IMG/VR virus record: IMGVR_UViG_3300044638_003487
Span: 1 to 60,781 of that record
Source: a virus
DNA length: 60,781 nt
Direction: 5' to 3' (one strand)
Both the position numbers and the translations under genes were made by a program. Shown piece after piece: positions 52,168-59,825 of the stretch. Position 1 is the first letter of the stretch. Every line of letters starts with the position of its first letter. The notes below the pieces were generated by a model. The model was given only the letters and a program-made list of their open reading frames with translations. It did not search any database and had not been told where the DNA came from.

Positions 52168-52595
52168 TCTAAACCTTTTTTAATTAATTCTCTAATTGCA
52201 GTATGCATATACATATCATTTTTATCAGCATACATCTTTACTTGGCCATATAACATTTGATCCAAACTTAACATGACTTTGCTTCTTTGCTTAAGCTTAG
52301 ATTTTATATTAGGTTCAGGAAAAGTAAATGGAAATAACTTTTGTACTTCTGTAGTATTCTTAATGAATGTACCATCTTGCAATAACAACAAGAAATAAGG
52401 AATCTTTTTAGATATGTTTATTGTACTTCTATCAATTTTAAATATAAAACCTAACTCATCTTCAGTTAAATTAAACTTATAAAACATTAAGGCTAGTAAA
52501 TAGTTTCTATTATCTAAGTAGTTTCTTTTTCTTGTTTTCTTGATTATAAACACATTGGTTAAATAATCCCGGACATCTGTTTCTGTATAACTCAT
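52155..52595 (-). CDS. HTH and ribbon-helix-helix-like DNA-binding protein (146 aa)
   Basis: Residues about 20-62 (YLLALMFYKFNLTEDELGFI, then FKIDRSTINIS) resemble the helix-turn-helix of DnaA domain IV or a sigma-like HTH. The C-terminal 45 residues (VMLSLDQMLYGQVKMYADKN and the following helix) resemble a ribbon-helix-helix. It may act as a phage transcription regulator or origin binder. Confidence 0.65.
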   Translation of the reverse strand: MSYTETDVRDYLTNVFIIKKTRKRNYLDNRNYLLALMFYKFNLTEDELGFIFKIDRSTINISKKIPYFLLLLQDGTFIKNTTEVQKLFPFTFPEPNIKSKLKQRSKVMLSLDQMLYGQVKMYADKNDMYMHTAIRELIKKGLEWEE

Positions 52596-52759
52596 AAGAA
52601 AAACGGAAATAATAGCCCTTTAAATTCAGATACTAAGGCCCCAATAGTAATTGTATTTAAGAAGCTATGATCATGAGACCATAACCACATAAAATACAAT
52701 GTCATTATTTGAGACAGCACAACATATAGCCATACTGCTCCTATAAACATTTTTTCCAT
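52592..52759 (-). CDS. Small membrane protein (55 aa)
   Basis: The frame from 52759 reads MEKMFIGAVWLYVVLSQIMT and continues LYFMWLW, then HDHSF and a second hydrophobic stretch ending LLFPFFL. Two membrane helices with a histidine-containing loop are likely. Its stop overlaps the HTH gene start as ATGA. Confidence 0.65.
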   Translation of the reverse strand: MEKMFIGAVWLYVVLSQIMTLYFMWLWSHDHSFLNTITIGALVSEFKGLLFPFFL

Positions 52760-52775
52760 AAAATTTGATTTTTAA

Positions 52776-53048
52776 TTAGACAGCTAGTTCTTCTTCAATT
52801 AACTCTTCTTCCTCTACTGCATTTTCTAATGATTGATCTATTAAGATACCAAATCTATCAGCATCATAATACTCATAAGGAAAAGAATTTTTAGATAAAG
52901 ATACTTCTTTAAGAAGATATCCAAACTTACCTGCTTGGATACCCATTTTTACTGTTTCAGTAACAGTATAGATAGTGCCTTCCTTAATCCACTCATTTTG
53001 AGGAATCTTAACTGGCTTTTTAGTATCATTAATGCATATGACTTTCAT
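52776..53048 (-). CDS. Hypothetical small phage protein (90 aa)
   Basis: A beta-rich body (KVICINDTKKPVKIPQNEWI, then GTIYTVTET) and an acidic end (EEEELIEEELAV) are typical of a phage small-protein family I recall without function. It overlaps the ClpS-like gene by 20 bp. Confidence 0.7.
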   Translation of the reverse strand: MKVICINDTKKPVKIPQNEWIKEGTIYTVTETVKMGIQAGKFGYLLKEVSLSKNSFPYEYYDADRFGILIDQSLENAVEEEELIEEELAV

Positions 53049-53283
53049 GTTCTTCTACAGTAACTTTAAGTCCCAAAGATACTAAATCTTCACTTATAGT
53101 TTGCATATCATACCATGAACCATTTTTTATATGACATTTACCGTTACTATGTGTAATTAATGCACACTGCTCAGCTTGAATAGGATCATGATTACATAAT
53201 TTAATCAAGCAAGCCATAACATAAGGAAAATCATTTATGTCATCATTGTGCATTATAAGTTTGTGTGTATCAGATATATCCAT
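53029..53283 (-). CDS. clpS: ClpS-like adaptor protein (84 aa)
   Basis: HKLIMHNDDINDFPYVMACL (about residues 7-26) and QAEQCALITHSNGKCHIKNG (about 36-55) follow the ClpS pattern, including the HND acidic loop that binds N-degron residues. ClpS hands substrates with destabilising N-termini to ClpAP. The long N-terminal tail used to engage ClpA is short here, so a phage copy may instead bind the host protease as a competitor. The fold call is good; the role is inferred. Confidence 0.85.
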   Translation of the reverse strand: MDISDTHKLIMHNDDINDFPYVMACLIKLCNHDPIQAEQCALITHSNGKCHIKNGSWYDMQTISEDLVSLGLKVTVEEHESHMH

Positions 53284-53300
53284 ATAACTAATATAATAAA

Positions 53301-54392
53301 TTATAATGTAATGTTAAAGTTTTTCCAGAGTATTTTACTTTGGTCAAATCCTTCTAGAGCATCTTTTACCCATTTTTCATCTACAGTGTCTTTATAACAT
53401 AAAATGTGGATAATAGCTTTATCATCAGGATTTAATCTGAGAAGCCGCCCGATGCGCTGACTGGCCTTACGCTCATTACCATAAGCATGCATGATAATAC
53501 CTTGTTTTAAATCTGGTATGTTTATACCTTCATTTAACTGCAGAACAGTTGAAAGTTTATTAATCTTACCATTTTTAAATAAATCTAAGTTTACCTCAGA
53601 TTGGGTATTATTACTATGATAACTATAATTACATAGTTTATCAGCTTGATCTTGAGTATTAGCAAACAGAATACATTTACTTTGGATGTCTTCAAATAAT
53701 TTTTTAGCATAGTGCTCTTTACTTGGATACTCCATCATAGCTTTCATTCTCATAACTCTCATAATATGTACTGGACCAGAACCTGTTTCTAGTCTATTAC
53801 ACCAGTAACTATAGTTCTGAACTTCAGATGTCATAAATGATCTGTTCTTCATATTAACTGGAAAGTTCTTCTGATTACTTAAGTAAAGCTCATGTACAAT
53901 GATTTGATAATCATTTAAGATACCGTTCTCAATAGCTTCATCTGCTTTAAAAGTATATGCTACAGGACAGAATTCATGTACTAACTTACCTTTTTCTGAA
54001 TCTTTATATCTAGGTGGAGTACCCGTTAAACCTAGTACTTTACCTTTATATAATTGCAAAAATCCCCGGTGACTATCAAGTAATGAATGACATTCATCTA
54101 GACATACAATATCAAAGTCTTTTGGATCTTTCTTATTCAGACTTAAGTAAGTAGTAAATACTATTCTACCTAATAAATGATGCATATTAAACTTTTCAGC
54201 ATCATCTTTCCATGACTGAAATATTGCTTTTTTAGGAGCAACTACCAGTATTCTCATTAGTGGTGTACTGTTTCTCTCAATATAGTTTAGGCCAACAAGG
54301 GTCTTACCGACCCCTGTGCCTAAACAGATTGAACTTCTTTGTTTACTATCAGTAGCAGCTAATGCTTCTAGTTGTATGTCTTGTCTGTCCAT
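53301..54392 (-). CDS. SF2 DNA/RNA helicase (363 aa)
   Basis: Walker A is GTGVGKT at residues 25-31, DECH at 99-102 (motif II), GLTGTPP (motif III region), and QRIGRLLRL near residue 315 (motif VI). This is a compact DEAD/DEAH-like SF2 helicase of the phage UvsW/RAD25 type. Likely roles are remodelling of replication or recombination intermediates. It lies 1 bp before the ParB-like gene's stop, so the two are one operon. Confidence 0.92.
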   Translation of the reverse strand: MDRQDIQLEALAATDSKQRSSICLGTGVGKTLVGLNYIERNSTPLMRILVVAPKKAIFQSWKDDAEKFNMHHLLGRIVFTTYLSLNKKDPKDFDIVCLDECHSLLDSHRGFLQLYKGKVLGLTGTPPRYKDSEKGKLVHEFCPVAYTFKADEAIENGILNDYQIIVHELYLSNQKNFPVNMKNRSFMTSEVQNYSYWCNRLETGSGPVHIMRVMRMKAMMEYPSKEHYAKKLFEDIQSKCILFANTQDQADKLCNYSYHSNNTQSEVNLDLFKNGKINKLSTVLQLNEGINIPDLKQGIIMHAYGNERKASQRIGRLLRLNPDDKAIIHILCYKDTVDEKWVKDALEGFDQSKILWKNFNITL

Positions 54393-54393
54393 G

Positions 54394-55131
54394 TTAAATT
54401 AAATTGAATACATTCTTTTGAATAAATTTATTAGCATAAGAAGGATCTGACATAACTTTAATTGTTTTAATGTGCTCCTCAATATTTGCTAATGTTTTCT
54501 TATGATCATATGTAGGATAAGCTTGAATAAATACAGTTAAGAATTGTTTCTTAACCCATCTATCAGCAACTCCAATCTTAATAAATAGATCACTAAATGC
54601 TTTACACATTTCTTGAGCTTTAGGATTAGTTACTCTAAACTCTCCATTTTTAATCTTAGCACTAGCAGCAGAAACACTATTATATGAATTATTATTATTA
54701 CAAATTGCTGCAATCATTAAAGATTCTAAATTATATAACCCCATATACTCACTAAGTTTAACATAATCAGGACTATAAAATGAAAATGCATGAATGTAAT
54801 CTTTTAACTGCCAAGACTTAGATGAATTGTTATAATAAGCCATTTTTCTAATAAGGTCTTCTTTGTCAATTACTTCAACATACTCATATCTTACCGGAAT
54901 TTGTTCTCTTCTACAACAATCTAATAAATGATCACCATCTATTACATATGTTAATTTTGATCCTGTAAAGAAATCTACTTTACAACAAATAACTTGTCTT
55001 GTGTTCCCTAATACGCGAACACTTTCTACTAATTCTTGTGTATGCTTAGACAATGTTGGTCTTTGCATTGGTAATCTGTTAAACATATTATAATTTGTTG
55101 TAACAGGAATTTTAATAAAATCATTTTTCAT
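54394..55131 (-). CDS. ParB-like nuclease-domain protein (245 aa)
   Basis: The N-terminal 90 residues follow the ParB fold: a start with LPMQRPTLSKHTQELVESVR, then VIDGDHLLDCCRREQIPVRY. The rest is helical. ParB-like proteins bind DNA or nucleotides (CTP in true ParB). Similar small proteins occur in phages next to helicases; the function is uncertain. Confidence 0.7.
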   Translation of the reverse strand: MKNDFIKIPVTTNYNMFNRLPMQRPTLSKHTQELVESVRVLGNTRQVICCKVDFFTGSKLTYVIDGDHLLDCCRREQIPVRYEYVEVIDKEDLIRKMAYYNNSSKSWQLKDYIHAFSFYSPDYVKLSEYMGLYNLESLMIAAICNNNNSYNSVSAASAKIKNGEFRVTNPKAQEMCKAFSDLFIKIGVADRWVKKQFLTVFIQAYPTYDHKKTLANIEEHIKTIKVMSDPSYANKFIQKNVFNLI

Positions 55132-55158
55132 AATCAGAATTTTTAATCAGTTAATAAA

Positions 55159-55572
55159 TTATTTTAACCAGCCCAATGTTCTGGCTTCTGCAGGATTATT
55201 GTGAATATGGTTATGACAGCTCCTGCAAACTGCTAACCATGTACTTTGAATCAAATAAAAGGCTTCTCTGTTTGAACCGGCATATTTATGATGCACATCA
55301 CTGGCACCATTCATACAACCGGTTACAGAGACCTGACATACTGGATTTTCATTTAGAAATCTTTCTCTTAATTTAAGATACTCAACATCTTTCTTTTTTC
55401 TTTTAGAAGAAACCAGAGGGATTTTATAATCAGTTGGTTTCTGTGAACTGTCTGTATCAATGGCTTTTTGGCAACTCCAACAATACTTGCAATACTTGAA
55501 TCCCTCATGGTTCTTCCAGATCATAGATGGTTTTTGACATCCATCACACATTTTAAGTTTACTTTTTATCAT
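55159..55572 (-). CDS. HNH nuclease with zinc ribbons (137 aa)
   Basis: The N-terminus has CDGC and CKYCWSC pairs (about residues 9-34). The C-terminal HNH core is DVHHKYAGSNREAFYL, then WLAVCRSCHNHIHNNP. The layout is similar to NinG/Rap-like phage nucleases, which act on branched DNA in recombination. It overlaps the 161-aa gene by 14 bp. Confidence 0.8.
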   Translation of the reverse strand: MIKSKLKMCDGCQKPSMIWKNHEGFKYCKYCWSCQKAIDTDSSQKPTDYKIPLVSSKRKKKDVEYLKLRERFLNENPVCQVSVTGCMNGASDVHHKYAGSNREAFYLIQSTWLAVCRSCHNHIHNNPAEARTLGWLK

Positions 55573-56044
55573 TTCTCAATCTTGGTAACTGGTTTTGAGG
55601 TCCATCTAAACTTAAAAAGTTTTTAGGTAACACTCCTTCAGCAATAAAGATAGTAATAATTTGAGACTTTTCAATACCTAAATCTTTAAAGTTTAATTTA
55701 TTGATTAAAGCATCATCTGTCTCAGTTTCAGCAAGTAAAGCTTGAGTAATAGGACTCTTTGGAAACAAAGTTTCAAATATAAAGTTAGTATAACTTATAG
55801 TTGTTTGTTGTTTAAGTTTATTGATAACTACTTGAGCTTTCTTATAAACATTAATAACTCTTTGTTTCTTTTTACTACACATGGTAGTTAATTCATCTTG
55901 TGTAAGAGCACTTAGTCCATACAATGCTCTCTTATACAAATAGTTTTGATACTGATTGTATCTGTCTTGTTGATAGCTAGTCACAGTTTGTGACCGCATC
56001 TGATAATTTCTTATCTCTTCTTTTAACTTTTCCATAATATACAA
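55559..56044 (-). CDS. Hypothetical helical protein (161 aa)
   Basis: It is a helical basic protein with no known motif (RYNQYQNYLYKRALYGLSAL). A methionine at residue 4 is an alternative start. It is the first gene after a terminator; the 19 bp between hold no clear promoter box. Confidence 0.65.
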   Translation of the reverse strand: MYIMEKLKEEIRNYQMRSQTVTSYQQDRYNQYQNYLYKRALYGLSALTQDELTTMCSKKKQRVINVYKKAQVVINKLKQQTTISYTNFIFETLFPKSPITQALLAETETDDALINKLNFKDLGIEKSQIITIFIAEGVLPKNFLSLDGPQNQLPRLRNDKK

Positions 56045-56057
56045 TAAAATAATAAAT

Positions 56058-56087
56058 AAAAAATGAGAGAGATTTACACCCCTCTCA
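56058..56087 (-). terminator. Rho-independent terminator after the 157-aa gene
   Basis: On the minus strand TGAGAG (56087-56082) pairs with CTCTCA (56069-56064) around a 12-base loop, followed by TTTTTTATT. Confidence 0.75.
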
Positions 56088-56101
56088 CTATGTGTTTAGT
56101 C

Positions 56102-56575
56102 TTATAATGTAAAATCATTACTTGGCTTCATAGCAGAAGCAGTAACTTGTTGCGTATTATAAGCATTTCTTAATTCTTCAATATTATCATGTTGAATGGT
56201 AACATCAGCAGCATTAGCAGCACTGTTATATACAGTTTTACGGTAAATTGGTTGATCTTCAAATGTACATACAATACCAGTTTTACCTGCAATTTTTAAA
56301 TCTCTATCAGGATTCTTTGTATTAAATGGAGTCAAAGACTCTTTAATAACAATTTTACCATCAAGCATTTGACCTGCATAATAACCCATTTCTTTTAAGA
56401 TACCAATTGGTGCTTGTATTAAAGAACCTAATGTTTGTCTTCTTAAGAAACCATTATCATCAATAACAGTACGTACTTGTTGTAATCTAACATAACCCCA
56501 TTCAGGATTGTTTGCAGATGGATAAATAACTGCACCAGTAGCAGCATCAGCCGCTATAAATACTTTAGAGTTCAT
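56102..56575 (-). CDS. Conserved protein, beta-rich (157 aa)
   Basis: It is a soluble beta-rich protein with the start MNSKVFIAADAATGAVIYPS and YVRLQQVRTVIDDNGFLRR, which I associate with crAss-like and related phages. Its own terminator and short AT-rich leader suggest strong expression. Function is unknown. Confidence 0.7.
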   Translation of the reverse strand: MNSKVFIAADAATGAVIYPSANNPEWGYVRLQQVRTVIDDNGFLRRQTLGSLIQAPIGILKEMGYYAGQMLDGKIVIKESLTPFNTKNPDRDLKIAGKTGIVCTFEDQPIYRKTVYNSAANAADVTIQHDNIEELRNAYNTQQVTASAMKPSNDFTL

Positions 56576-56669
56576 AACTAAATAAATTAAATAAATAAAT
56601 AAGTGAATTGTGAGCAGATTACTCTACTTTAGTTGCTCAAGCTATAAGTAAGGGATATCCTATAAGGAT

Positions 56670-56939
56670 TTATATTTCAGTTTGATCTGAAAGATCTATA
56701 ATATCATCAAATGGTTCATCATCTGATATAATATTGTCAACATTTTCATCATCAGCTAAATAGTCAAAGTCATAATACTTATCTTTTTTAGTCTTAATGA
56801 TTGCTGAGTCTGTAAAGGGATTAATAATATGGTCGCCAAACTCTTGAGACACCATATATTGTATGTCTTGGTCTGTAAGCTCAAGGAATTGATCTACAGA
56901 TAAGTATATTACTTTTCCGTTTGGTAACTGATATAGCAT
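56670..56939 (-). CDS. Acidic hypothetical protein (89 aa)
   Basis: It is very acidic (DDENVDNIISDDEPFDDIID near the C-terminus). The N-terminal 40 residues look folded (MLYQLPNGKVIYLSVDQFLE). An acidic mini protein could mimic DNA and bind a host DNA-binding factor; that is speculative. The 97 bp upstream of it carry only AT-rich sequence, with a near-miss TATATTTA box. Confidence 0.6.
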   Translation of the reverse strand: MLYQLPNGKVIYLSVDQFLELTDQDIQYMVSQEFGDHIINPFTDSAIIKTKKDKYYDFDYLADDENVDNIISDDEPFDDIIDLSDQTEI

Positions 56940-57032
56940 TGTTTAAAATCCATATTACACTATAAATATATACCTAATATTTTACTTGTGTTAATTAAGA
57001 TTATAAATTCTTGTACTATATAGCTAATACAA

Positions 57033-57056
57033 TAAAAAGGGGACATAAGCCCCCTT
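57033..57056 (-). terminator. Rho-independent terminator after the 139-aa gene
   Basis: On the minus strand AAGGGG (57056-57051) pairs with CCCCTT (57042-57037) around an eight-base loop, then TTTTT follows. Confidence 0.85.
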
Positions 57057-57097
57057 GTTATTTTTGTTAGGAAAAGCATATCCAGAGATATACTGCA

Positions 57098-57517
57098 TTA
57101 AATTTCCTTAATTACTTCTAGTTCATCAGCTTGCACAAAAGAAGTATCTATCTTATCATTACCACTAGCATCTACACTAGTATATTGAATGTGGTAATTG
57201 TTATAATCATGATAACCTCTGAATTCTTTTACAGTTACAACAACATTTCCGTTCTCATCACCATATTTGGCTCTAATAGCATCTTTGTTGCAACTATAAC
57301 CCAAATTATTGACACTGATTTTACAAAGAGTACCTGTTGGAATAATATCAGGTAGTTTATCACCAAGCATTAACTTAAAAAATCTATTTATTGCATTATT
57401 ACTTTGACACAGCATAGGAACTAGTAATTTTACAAACTCTTCTGCGTTAGGATCTTTAATAATCTTGGTTAATGCTTTTGCTATATCAGTTTCATCATAT
57501 GTTACACTTATTCTCAT
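57098..57517 (-). CDS. Hypothetical protein (139 aa)
   Basis: It has a helical first half (DIAKALTKIIKDPNAEEFVK) and a beta-rich second half (TLCKISVNNLGYS, then VVVTVKEFRGY) that might be a small SH3-like barrel. It overlaps the 73-aa gene by 4 bp. No family was recognised. Confidence 0.65.
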   Translation of the reverse strand: MRISVTYDETDIAKALTKIIKDPNAEEFVKLLVPMLCQSNNAINRFFKLMLGDKLPDIIPTGTLCKISVNNLGYSCNKDAIRAKYGDENGNVVVTVKEFRGYHDYNNYHIQYTSVDASGNDKIDTSFVQADELEVIKEI

Positions 57518-57735
57518 GTGTTTAATCTTTTGTAGTCTCTAATTTTAGCTAACAAAGATTCATTAAATGTTGTGAACCATTGTTGACCACCAATTCTATT
57601 ACCAATTATAGGTATTTCATCTGTTTCAGGATGTGTAGTTTTAGCACCTGTTTGTACTAATTCTCCTTCTTGATCAATGATATCAGCACTAAAGTCAAAC
57701 CCTAGTGCTGAATCAATTACATTATCTTTCATCAT
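57514..57735 (-). CDS. Hypothetical protein (73 aa)
   Basis: It is a small protein with acidic and flexible N-terminal parts and a C-terminal helix (WFTTFNESLLAKIRDYKRL). It overlaps genes on both sides by 4 bp. Confidence 0.65.
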   Translation of the reverse strand: MMKDNVIDSALGFDFSADIIDQEGELVQTGAKTTHPETDEIPIIGNRIGGQQWFTTFNESLLAKIRDYKRLNT

Positions 57736-58037
57736 AATCCAATTAAATTAGCTAGTGCAGAAAGTTCTTTTGAATGATTAATCTTTCTTTCAAAAATAAT
57801 TACACACACTATGACTTCATTAACATGTTTACACTTTGCAACAATCTCTTCATAAGATTTAGATAGATTACTATGATTCTTAAAACTAGCTAATGTAAGC
57901 TCAATCAATTCATCTCTTCTTTCATCTGTAATACCAAAATTAGTATACAAGTTGTCTGTGCTATCTTCAATAATAGCTACCTTCAATTCATTAGAAGGCT
58001 TTAATTCTTTTTTTCTCTTGAATAGTTTTCCTAACAT
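57732..58037 (-). CDS. Hypothetical helical protein (101 aa)
   Basis: I start at the ATG at 58037 (MLGKLFKRKKELKPS). A longer in-frame start at 58133 would lie inside the tRNA-like gene and translate its T arm, so it is rejected. The protein is charged and helical with no known family. It is the first protein gene downstream of the tRNA-like gene. Confidence 0.65.
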   Translation of the reverse strand: MLGKLFKRKKELKPSNELKVAIIEDSTDNLYTNFGITDERRDELIELTLASFKNHSNLSKSYEEIVAKCKHVNEVIVCVIIFERKINHSKELSALANLIGL

Positions 58038-58094
58038 AATTCTAAGTTTTAAATAAATAAATAAACAAATGCTGTCTGTTCCAGCTGTCTTAGA

Positions 58095-58194
58095 AGTGCA
58101 GACAGGATTCGAACCTGTAACCAGTTTTAACAACTAGTAAGTTACCTCTGTATTTCTACATTCAACTGCTGTATACCAATTCCGCCACTGCACT
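58095..58194 (-). tRNA. Aberrant tRNA-like gene, isotype uncertain (about 100 nt)
   Basis: On the minus strand a perfect 7-bp acceptor stem AGTGCAG/CTGCACT brackets a D-arm-like TGGCGGAATTGGTA and a perfect T arm ACAGG-TTCGAAT-CCTGT. The middle is about 30 nt too long for a class I tRNA. One model: anticodon stem CAGTT (58168-58164) pairs with AACTG (58126-58122), with loop TTGTTAA giving Asn-GUU, and 30 nt inserted between stem and loop. Another reads ATGTAGA as a Tyr-GUA loop with a long variable arm, but its stem has three mismatches. The D stem is poor in either. It may be a decayed, inserted or decoy tRNA. Confidence 0.7.
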
Positions 58195-58200
58195 ATAATA

Positions 58201-58397
58201 TACCCTGTCACTCCAAGTATGTGAATGTTAGATTTTACTTCCTTTCTACCTATGGCTAAGGCATCTACACTGAAGACTATAGATAACATCTCTCTACAAA
58301 CAACTCCATCTTGGTATAGATTCTAACAATGTGACTAATATTCACCTTTAATACCTATTATACTGAGGATTGCTATTTGTTTGCTTCAAGCAGGGTA
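58201..58397 (-). ncRNA. Candidate structured RNA bounded by an inverted repeat
   Basis: The segment begins and ends with TACCCTG and CAGGGTA, a perfect 7-bp inverted repeat that extends by AT pairs with one bulge. Inside, TGTTAGA pairs with TCTAACA and GTGAAT with ATTCAC, and GGTAT with ATACC. There is no ORF of note. It lies between the 65-aa gene and the tRNA-like gene and would be in the same transcript. I do not recognise a known RNA family. Confidence 0.4.
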
Positions 58398-58402
58398 ATA
58401 TT

Positions 58403-58600
58403 TTACTTACAATTAGCACAAATTACTGGTACACCCGCAGGCTTACCATTCTTTGGCATTGTCATAAGTTTTGCTTCATCTTCTTGAAGATAAACTTTTT
58501 CTCCTGGTTCTAAGTGTGCTCCACATACTGCACATGTTTTACCAAGATTTTTAAATCCATTTGCAATATCATTAGCAAGAGTTTTATGTACATGTGCCAT
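58403..58600 (-). CDS. Zinc-ribbon protein (65 aa)
   Basis: CAVC at residues 23-26 and CANC at 61-64 bracket a beta-rich domain (GEKVYLQEDEAK), as in small zinc ribbons. The N-terminal helix has HVHKT. Its start overlaps the last base of the upstream stop (TAATG). Confidence 0.75.
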   Translation of the reverse strand: MAHVHKTLANDIANGFKNLGKTCAVCGAHLEPGEKVYLQEDEAKLMTMPKNGKPAGVPVICANCK

Positions 58601-58962
58601 TACTCTTCAGTTTCAGAATTAAACTTAGATTCAATTACACGCTCAATCATACTAACATGATATATAGCATCAAGTGCAGTGATTTTACCTGTTGTAACTT
58701 CAACTTGAATTAAATCATTAACAGATGTATCAACTAATTCTTTAACTAAATTAAATAAAGCTTCATTCTTTTTTTGTGCTACTTCAGCTTTTTGGAACAA
58801 TTGTTCATTTCCATGATGCAACTTGAAATTCTTTGCACATAAGCTATCATAAGCTTCTCTAAGTTCTTCAAATGCTTGTTTATAGTAAGCAGCATTTTTT
58901 ACTGTTTTTTTAGGTACTGTTGTAACCACTTTTTTAGGTCTACCTACTTTTCTCTTTTCCAT
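58600..58962 (-). CDS. AT-hook-like, coiled-coil protein (120 aa)
   Basis: The basic start KRKVGRPKKVV is like an AT-hook (GRP core), which binds the minor groove of AT-rich DNA. The rest is a long helix with coiled-coil heptads (QLFQKAEVAQKKNEALFNLV). A role in binding the AT-rich phage or host DNA is possible. Confidence 0.65.
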   Translation of the reverse strand: MEKRKVGRPKKVVTTVPKKTVKNAAYYKQAFEELREAYDSLCAKNFKLHHGNEQLFQKAEVAQKKNEALFNLVKELVDTSVNDLIQVEVTTGKITALDAIYHVSMIERVIESKFNSETEE

Positions 58963-58980
58963 ATGTCTGGTTTTTATAAA

Positions 58981-59235
58981 TTACAAAATTTCTGATATTA
59001 CTATGTAAACTACTAGTAATATTGCTACTGCTACAAATATAACTGCAGCACATCTGATTGGTCTCATTGATCTTTCATAGTTAATTTCATTATCAATGTG
59101 CATAATCTCAACCATAAGATCATTCTTATACATTTCTGCAGTCATAGGATCTGCTCCTATATCATGAACCATACTTAAATCAATCTTTCTCAGCTTCTTT
59201 TTCTCTTCTAGAGCTATAATCTTTTTTCTAAACAT
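58981..59235 (-). CDS. Small membrane protein (84 aa)
   Basis: A soluble helical N-terminal part (MFRKKIIALEEKKKLRKIDL) precedes a C-terminal membrane helix AAVIFVAVAILLVVYIVISE (about residues 63-82), i.e. a tail-anchored layout. Confidence 0.7.
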   Translation of the reverse strand: MFRKKIIALEEKKKLRKIDLSMVHDIGADPMTAEMYKNDLMVEIMHIDNEINYERSMRPIRCAAVIFVAVAILLVVYIVISEIL

Positions 59236-59245
59236 TTAACATAAT

Positions 59246-59470
59246 TTAACAATTAGTAATTTCTTGTTTAACTTCTTCCCAATATTCATATTCTAAAGTT
59301 AATTGATTTAAAACATCTAATATCTCATCAACTACTATTAATGCACATTTTTTTCCAGCTTCATATCCTATTTCACAGGTAGTATATTTTGCACCTGCAT
59401 ATTCTTGATATTGATAGGTTTGTTTACGCATTTTATAAAACAATTCTTTTGCTTTTTCTTTTGGTGTCAT
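59246..59470 (-). CDS. Hypothetical small protein (74 aa)
   Basis: The pattern KAKELFYKMRKQTYQYQEYA followed by a long helix (CALIVVDEILDVLNQL) is one I recall from many phage small proteins of Bacteroidota, uncharacterised. Confidence 0.7.
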   Translation of the reverse strand: MTPKEKAKELFYKMRKQTYQYQEYAGAKYTTCEIGYEAGKKCALIVVDEILDVLNQLTLEYEYWEEVKQEITNC

Positions 59471-59482
59471 AATTATAATAAT

Positions 59483-59641
59483 TTAAGCAAGAAAAGCTCC
59501 AATCGGGAGCCTTTCTATATATCCATTAGGATACTGTACATCATAAGTATAATCAAAGAACACTTTAATAATCTTAACCACTTCAATTCTCTTAGTAATA
59601 CTAAATGAAGGTGTGATAGCTATATACTGTCCTTCTTGCAT
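59483..59641 (-). CDS. Small protein (52 aa)
   Basis: The frame from 59641 starts MQEGQYIAITPSFSITKRIE and ends PIGAFLA. It is a beta-rich protein with hydrophobic strands VVKIIKVFFDYTYDVQY. It lies 1 bp downstream of the lipoprotein-like gene. No family was recognised. Confidence 0.65.
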   Translation of the reverse strand: MQEGQYIAITPSFSITKRIEVVKIIKVFFDYTYDVQYPNGYIERLPIGAFLA

Positions 59642-59642
59642 A

Positions 59643-59825
59643 CTAGTTATATCTATGTGATTTTCTCATCTGTCTTTGATTGTATTTCTGTGCCTTAGCA
59701 TAGTTACAACCGTGTGATGTAGTTCCACAAGATGACATAAATAATGCCATAATAAACACAACAATCATTGTGTATAAATAGTACATACCTACTGATGCAC
59801 CGCGTGTTTGATCTGAATTTCTCAT
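59643..59825 (-). CDS. Small membrane or lipoprotein-like protein (60 aa)
   Basis: A hydrophobic helix MYYLYTMIVVFIMALFMSSC at residues 14-33 ends in a cysteine that resembles a lipobox. The remainder is basic (QKYNQRQMRKSHRYN). It may be anchored in the inner membrane either as a span or as a lipoprotein. Confidence 0.65.
   Translation of the reverse strand: MRNSDQTRGASVGMYYLYTMIVVFIMALFMSSCGTTSHGCNYAKAQKYNQRQMRKSHRYN

Noticed and set aside
58038-58133. Upstream in-frame ATG that would extend the 101-aa protein
   Set aside because: The extension translates the T arm of the tRNA-like gene; it is open by chance.
58201-58397. Group I intron interrupting the tRNA-like gene
   Set aside because: The segment lies outside the tRNA-like gene, not within it, and the conserved group I core is not convincing.
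59487-59515. Hairpin GCTCC/GGAGC followed by T residues as a terminator
   Set aside because: It is only 5 bp and lies within the end of the 52-aa gene; the next gene starts 12 bp after that gene's stop in the same operon.
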